Below are positions 57,462 to 64,000 of a stretch of DNA of 64,000 nucleotides, one piece after another. The DNA is from Myrica gale. Lineage: Eukaryota; Streptophyta; Magnoliopsida; Fagales; Myricaceae. The translations under genes were made by a program, and so were the position numbers. The stretch's first letter is position 1. The number at the start of each line of letters is the position of its first letter. The DNA is taken from contig OZ005619.1 of assembly GCA_963930655.1 (NCBI GenBank), forward strand, positions 5,438,501 to 5,502,500, given 5' to 3'. The notes under the pieces were generated by a model, which ran no database searches, was not told the origin of the DNA, and worked only from the letters and a program-made list of their open reading frames with translations.

Positions 57462-58918
57462 TAACTCTTTGAGGATACTGAATCAGTGGGTTCTTACAAT
57501 GCTTGATGGCGATAGAGGCTCACGAACAACTGACTGAACTCCTTGAGTGGTGTAATTTTGGCACTTAAAATTTTGGTCCTTAATTAAAAAAAGTATAAAA
57601 TAATTTCTTTATCTCATCAAATTATTATTTTTATTATAATATTCATTTAAATATTTTCTCTTTTCACTTTTCACCGACTCTTATAAACTATTTTTTATTT
57701 TTTTCACCAACTTCCATATCCCAAAATTTTAAAATTCGAACACACCGGATTTCAAGCTAGCGAACCATGTTGGAGCAGATCTTACCAAAGTAATAGAAAA
57801 ACCCCTGCATCCGTAGCGCTAACAAATCCATGTGGGATCTATATATGTCTCAAGATGATCAAAAGGATTTCTAAGCCTATTATATTTTTCTATAATAACC
57901 ATCCTATAGTAAGTCATAAATATACCTATAATTGAATGGATCAAATCACTTTTTTTTTCTCAACTCCGTCAACTTTTTTACAAATTTTAACGACTCTTTA
58001 GATTAATTAAAAAATCTGATTGCACAACATTTTCCGACATAGACAAGCAGTTTGCGAGTCGCGACAATCTTTCTCTTCATCTGTTGGGCTCGCTGTAGGT
58101 GGGCTTTTATTGCTATTTTGGTTTTTAGTAGGCCCACAATATTAGTTTGGACCCATCAAGATCAAATTTTTTGATACACAATTAAACGACTTCTCCCTGA
58201 CATGACCCATAAAGCCACAGGGCTCATACAAAGAATTAAAGCCACACACAAAACACCATGTGGACACACTGTGCACCTACACAGAACCTAAAATTTTAGA
58301 GAAATTATGAATATTTAAGAGAAAATGATTTGATATAATTGTTTAATAAAAAATATTAAAGTTATGTGAAAAGTATAGAGAGAAAATTTTTAAATTGTGT
58401 AAAATATATTAATATTTTTATTTAAATTCTGAATATATTCAGTGTTAATTTTGTAAATGTATTTAAATTTGAAAAAATGGAAAGAAATTAACCGTAATCT
58501 TAGTATCTTGTTTCCCATATCTGCAGCCTGGAGGTTTCGTGTCCGCTAAAAACACAGTTGATGTCTTGCCGATGGATCATGTGGGATTGTAATACTTAGA
58601 AAACAAAAATGTGGGATTGTAATAGAAAATACCCCCAAGAATTTAAAAACTGCAAGTAACTTTTTTTTTTCTTTCCTTCGTTTTTTTTGGATCGTACAAC
58701 CAAAAATGCCACCGTGGATTGCTTAGGAGAACACCACTTTATGGCGTGGTATGGTATCCTTGTTTTGACAAATCCCCCAAAACCCTCTCAACTATGAAAC
58801 CCCACAACTCTTTCCTCTTATGAATACTCCTCTCTATGGCCTTTAATCCTTGTTTTCATCACCATTTGATACCAATTCCTTCACTGCCAATACAGTAGCG
58901 TTTTGCACCTACGCTCCC
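57462..58918. other. Intergenic and 5' flank of the eIF2B delta gene
   Basis: MITE-like fragments related to 15605-15835 (57550-57745) and another AT-rich repeat (58285-58480). No gene seen. The last 200 bp become gene-like and probably hold the 5' leader; I found no clear TATA box. Confidence 0.5.
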
Positions 58919-61900
58919 ATGGAAGCGCGTCGCTCCTCCCGCGCCGTCATCGATCCCAAGGTCCGCCAAGTCGGTTTCTTCGCTCCAATCGCCAACCCCC
59001 ATCTGGCCCGCACGCAGTCAAACCCCCCCGGCGCCAATTCCCCGCCACTATCTGAGTCTCCGGCGGGCAATTTGCTATCTCCGGTCATGATTCCCCGGCC
59101 ACGTCACCCCTCGGATCGTACCCCCGCCGTGCCTGTTCCGGAGACCGGGATACGACGCCAGGGTAGCGACCAGGTACCTGTCGGGAGCTACAACCCGTCC
59201 GAGTCGTTGCTGGGCTCGTCTCCCTCACGTTCGTCGCCGACTGGCGGGATTGGAATGGGGGACGGGGAATTCTCCGAGGAGTCGGACGGGTGGTATCGGC
59301 TGAATGGGTCTCGTAAGTTGCCTCCGGGTCCTCCCGATACGACTCTGGAGAAGGCTGCGGATAATTTGGCGAGTAGTTCTGCACCGCCGGGGTTAGAAAA
59401 ATCAAAGACATCTGTCCAAGTGGCCGGTAATGTTTTAAATAAGTAATTACCACTCCACTCGATTGTCTTTATTCCTCGTAATTCGCAAATTCGGATTTTT
59501 ATTCGTTTCGTATGCGCGTAGTGTGTAATTCGTTACATTGGTTTAGATTGAGATTTTGCAGAATTGAATTGAACTTGAATGGTGTGAACTAAATTTGGTA
59601 TGTTTAGCAAGTGAAAAACGTTTGCTGTTTTTCAGAAGAAATTAAATTTTGTTGCTTTTTCTTCCTCCACCTTTGGCGTGAATATCGCTATTTTGCAGTA
59701 CGAGAATAGAGCAATTTGAAATAGTAGCAACAACAGCAATACTAATGATAATGACTACAATGGATAGACGTGGGGTTAGAGAAGGTAGTACAAGGGGATG
59801 TCTTCTAATTGCAGATTTTCCTATAAGCCTTTTCTGATTTTGTACTTATATAAATGCCTCTGTGCCATGGATTAGGGCCCCCAAGTCCTTTTAGCTTGTT
59901 TTTTAGACCAGTGAATGGTGCCTATATAATTTGACTTCTTGATTTTGAGTTTGCTTGGGGTATCAAAAAGCTATTGTTTCACTGCTGGTTGCCTGGATCC
60001 ACTATCTGTGGGTGCCATCGGTTGCTAAGTTTCTGCTCCCTGTTCATATATTTGTTCAAAGGTGGTGATTACAGGTGAATTGTTTGTGTTGAGTAATTCT
60101 ATTGGACCTATCTGTTCTCTTTAATAATTTGCTCAACAAATTGCAGAAAAGAGTGAAAATGCTGTTTTGGAAGTGCAAAATGAAATGCAATCTACTGTGA
60201 AGCCCCTGAAAGCAAAAACAACCAAAGCTGAAAGGCGTGCCATGCAGGAGTCCCAAAGAGCTGCAAAAGCTGCAGCAAAAGGTCTGAATTTAGTTTTTAT
60301 GTATGTGTTGCTCCGTGATAAAGTAGCTTCTATTTATTTCATCGACCACTTCTTTTCTAGATGTTTTATCCTTTTATTTTTTTGGCTTAATAAATCTGCC
60401 AGTCCTTGGGGTTTAGCCTTTTCCCAAAGTGATCCCTAGGATTTAATTCATTCCACACGGATCCTTGAGCTTTATCCCCTTTTTATTTTAGTCCTTCCAT
60501 CACTTTGGGCTCAATTGCTTAACGGAGAATTATTAAGTGGCAGATGGACGCCGCATCAGGCCCTATAAAAATGCTGCACATGTCCATCTACCACATCAGT
60601 ACGCCAGATAACATCTAATGCCCATGTAAACCTCCACCCGAATCCCCAAATTACCGTTCTGCCCCTCCAGCTCCAGACCCAATTCCTTCTTCCTCCTCAC
60701 CCTAAGTTGTTCCCGTGCCCTTTAGTGAATTCCTCAACCTTCTCGACAATCTTCTCTGGCAACTTGGACGATACGAATCGATCTCCGTCGTCGACGGGGT
60801 GGTTCAAGCCGTCCAACAGACCGAACAGGTTCAAACCGAACGAGAAGCTATTCTTTTTTTTTTTGCGGGAATGCATCCCGTTTCAGGGCTGGTGTTTCTC
60901 CTAGATTTCTTTCTGGCAGAATGGTCTAGCCCACTCTTTGGTATGTGCAGGCTGGGCTTAGTCATCAGGAAACTTGGCTTCGTACACAAAACCAAGAGGT
61001 CCCTCTCCGAGAAGATTCCCTTCACTAAAACTGTTTGTAGCTAATTGAAGCTCTACCACAGTGTAAAGTTTCACTCTTGTTGGAAGTCTGCATTTTTTTA
61101 GAGAAACTTCTTCTAGATTTTTTCTTGGTTCTGATATGGTACATTGGAGGTATCCGCTTCGAATGGTGAACAGGTGGAGAGCTCACAGCCAAGATTTGTG
61201 GACTCTCTCCTGGTGCAGTAGAAGAATCATTTGCAAACAAGGAATGGAAATCAAAAAGCAAAAAAAGTCACTAGCAAAGTGATCTACAAGACAAGCATGC
61301 TTAATATCCCAAGAAGTAGCTAATCTGTAATACAAATGGATCCAAACCCATCAAAGTAAAATCCATTTTCCAGGCATAAGTCCCAGACATATTTTCTGCC
61401 ACTAGTAACAACGGAAGCACTTGAACACTTGGTTTCAAGTTGAAACTGCATTTTCTGGAAAGTATTTCAGATGATAAGAGGACATAAATTTACTTATAAG
61501 TAGCATGCTTGGCACAGTTTCTAATGGGAAATCCTACGGTGGAGTGTCATCATCCCCTACATGGAACCTAAGGGGTAGAGAGAAGCCATGACATCCATAG
61601 AAGCGGGAACCTGTCAACGGTGATCCTAGTCTCTGGGTGTGTTCAGAAGCCGTGAAATTTCACCTCCTTGTAACCCGCATGACCACACGTCCACCTTCGC
61701 ACCATCGTAGCCTTTCTTTATTAGCTGTATATATAGGGTTGTCTCATCAGGTATTATGGTGTTTTGAACTCGGGCAACCTAGAACTAGGGCAGGATCCTG
61801 TTTGGAACTCTCTTTAGACATGATTTTTGAGATGTGCTGATTTTCTGCTCAACTTCTTAAGATTTCGCTAGTTTAGCCTTTTTTTTGGGGGGTGGGTGGG

Positions 61901-64000
61901 GGGTTTGGGGGTCCATGGCCCCCCTGGCTTTGCCCCTGCCTGTAAGTGTATGGATGTATGTATGTTATGCACCTGCATGCATGCTTTTATGAATGTGTGT
62001 GCATCGATGGATCTGCATGCATTATCTTTTTCTATGTACGTATGGAAATGGTATCTGTTTTCATATCTTCATATCTTGTGTTACTTGTTCATACTGTATA
62101 TGTTGAAGATGGAAATAAATCTGCTGCTCTATCTGGGGGAGCTACTTCAAGTAAACCTTTGAAGCAGCCTTCACTTAAGAAAAATGGTTCTCCACTTCCA
62201 TCTCCAATTGCACCTTCTGAAAAGAAGGGAGGTGATCGTCCCCCCGAGAAAGAAAGGAAGAAAGATGTTCCTCCTCCACGCATGCAGTTTGATGATAAGA
62301 ACCGAGTGGAGAAGGCTAAAAGGCGGGCTGTGTTCAGTCAAACCGAAGCTAGAAACAGAGTGGAATTGTTTCGGCACTTGCCTCAGTATGAACATGGAAC
62401 TCAGCTTCCCGATCTCGAGTCAAAATTTTTCCAACTTGATCCAGTACATCCTGCTGTGTGCAAGGTACTTATTTGAGGACTTGGTTATGATAGGTTGATA
62501 ATTTGAGATTTTTTTACATATGTGAATTGTTTAGAAATTTTTTCTTAAAAATATTTCAATTTTTTTTTTCTCAAGCCCCTAAACATAAACTGAAAGGTGA
62601 ATAGTTGCCGTTTGCTTACCTAACAGTAACAACATTTTTGTTAAAAATAACAGTGTGGGCAGATAACGACCTTTATTCTCCAGCTGTGTGAACAGTCAGA
62701 ACATGACATGGGAGACATGCAAATTAAAAAGTTATACGTGGACATGATATTTATGCAGTACTTGTTCCACACCCGTGAGTACACATGCATCTTCCTGCAC
62801 CTATCTTATGAATGGCTCAAGTACTAGGTGATATGCTTTTGTGCTCAATGTGAAAAATATGTTGATTAAGCAGATTCTTAATGCTTCCATTTTGCCCAAT
62901 CTTAATACTAGAAGCCAATCAGTAATTATCAAGAGTAACCAGAGTAAAAGAAATATGGATGAGCGTATGGCTATTATTATGTACTAGTGTAGATTTTCTC
63001 AGTCTGTTCTGGTTAGGTTTTCAACAATGATTTTGGTTGATTTGTTGAATAATTGACTATGAAGACTAATAAAATAAAATCAATTGCTTTGGCATAATTT
63101 TTAGATTGGGAATAACAAAGAAACAATCTTTTATCATGGATCATGTTTGTTATCCAGCCTTTTGTTAAAGAAAGGTTCGCAATTGAAATTTCATCTATCT
63201 TTTGTGTAAGCAGTCGTTATTTTGGGTTTAGTTTAATCTCTCTTAGAAATATAAGCCAAACAGGCCATTAGTTTCTTTCCATTTTCAATTTCTATTTGAA
63301 AAAGAAATATAGTTCATTATCTGTGTGGAATGAAACTCTTTCAGGTTGGATTACAGTATCTAGCAAGAGATATATCTGGGGGTAATGCTCGTTGTATTGC
63401 AATGCTTCAAGCTTTCAAGGAAGCCATTGAAGACTACTCCACGCCACCCAAAAAGACTCTTGTTAGAGATTTAACTGCCAAAATTAGTAGTTATGTATCG
63501 TTCTTTATTGAATGTAGGCCACTTTCTATCAGCATGGGAAATGCAATTAGGTTTTTAAAGAGCCGTGTAGCAAAGTTACCACTAACTCTTTCTGAATCTG
63601 AAGCAAAAGCTGTAGTTTGTTCAGATATTGAGCGTTTCATATATGAAAAGATAATACTTGCAGACAAGGTCATAGTTGGACATGCCGTTACAAAGATTAG
63701 GGATGGAGATGTTCTTCTCACTTATGGATCATCAACCGTTGTTGAGATGATTCTGTCTTATGCCCACGAGATGGGGAAACAGTTTCGTCTTGTGGTAGTG
63801 GACTCACGTCCAAAACTTGAAGGGCAAGCATTACTTCGTAGGCTGGTGGCGAAGGGCTTGAGTTGTACCTATTGTCATATAAATGCCCTTTCTTATATTA
63901 TGCATGAAGTTACACGTGTTTTTCTGGGGGCCGCCTCTGTATTGTCTAATGGAACTGTATATTCGAGGGTTGGGACTGCAAGTGTTGCAATGGTTGCTCA
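58919..64000 (+). CDS. eIF2B delta subunit (translation initiation factor), 3' end outside window
   Basis: Subunit of the guanine nucleotide exchange factor that recycles eIF2-GDP in the cytosol during translation initiation. Exons: 58919-59426, 60147-60281, 62109-62464 and 63345 to beyond 64000; all junctions are GT-AG and keep frame. The N-terminal region is long, low-complexity and Pro/Ser-rich ([20 protein letters not shown]...), as in plant members, followed by a charged segment with [20 protein letters not shown]. Conserved family motifs follow: [51 protein letters not shown], then [37 protein letters not shown] and [20 protein letters not shown] at the window edge. Start set at ATG 58919 (context CCCATGG). 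The third exon's acceptor (tatgttgaag) is weak in pyrimidines; it was chosen because it keeps frame. Confidence 0.92.
60282..62108 (+). other. Large eIF2B delta intron with inserted DNA
   Basis: A 1.8 kb intron. From about 60390 it has foldback-like phrases (agtccttggggtttagcctt, gatccctaggatttaattca) reminiscent of other MITEs. A frame at 60715-61044 ([19 protein letters not shown]...) looks coding-like but is unrecognised. The rest shows no gene; a short G-run and tg/cat-rich repeats occur near 61880-62040. Confidence 0.5.

Overview
The window is nuclear DNA of a flowering plant, most likely a woody eudicot. The evidence is intron-split genes with plant-specific products (CLE peptide, oleosin, DUF247, CHUP1-like), AT-rich intergenic DNA and every common class of plant transposable element. 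I cannot name the genus.

Host genes in order. The 3' part of a TFIIE-alpha gene (+) runs to 4880; its last exon and 3' flank are tandemly duplicated just downstream. A CLE signalling-peptide gene (+) lies at 8465-8788. A small plant-specific protein of unknown function (+) lies at 16207-16683. An oleosin gene (-) lies at 20919-21356. A CHUP1-like pseudogene (-) occupies 29418-30752. A DUF247/UPF0481 gene (+) lies at 38464-40047. The first four recognisable exons of the eIF2B delta subunit gene (+) run from 58919 to the window end. These genes are independent single transcription units and do not form a pathway.

The rest is mostly mobile DNA. The best-defined element is a 3.7 kb Pack-MULE at 21622-25314: it has 69-70 bp terminal inverted repeats and a perfect 9-bp target duplication, and it carries intron-containing fragments of an XS-domain-type host gene. 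It sits 265 bp upstream of the oleosin start codon. Elements of hAT type with 8-bp target duplications lie at 25607-26836 (perfect), 35137-36500 (perfect), 18449-18758 (7 of 8) and 55912-57124 (imperfect). Mutator-type foldbacks with perfect 9-bp duplications lie at 28353-28749 and 32592-32986. The hAT at 35137-36500 contains a near-perfect 135-bp-arm hairpin studded with eight TGTCGACA palindromes.

From 41638 to 49980 a decayed MuDR-type element is followed by a decayed CACTA element. From 51124 to 57461 there is a Ty1/copia-type retrotransposon with a gag remnant, no visible pol, and a 3' LTR split by nested insertions. A LINE fragment lies in the TFIIE-alpha intron, and three SINE-like pol III heads are scattered through the window.

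Protein family names come from remembered motifs, since no database was searched. Element boundaries come from terminal repeats and target duplications read directly from the sequence.
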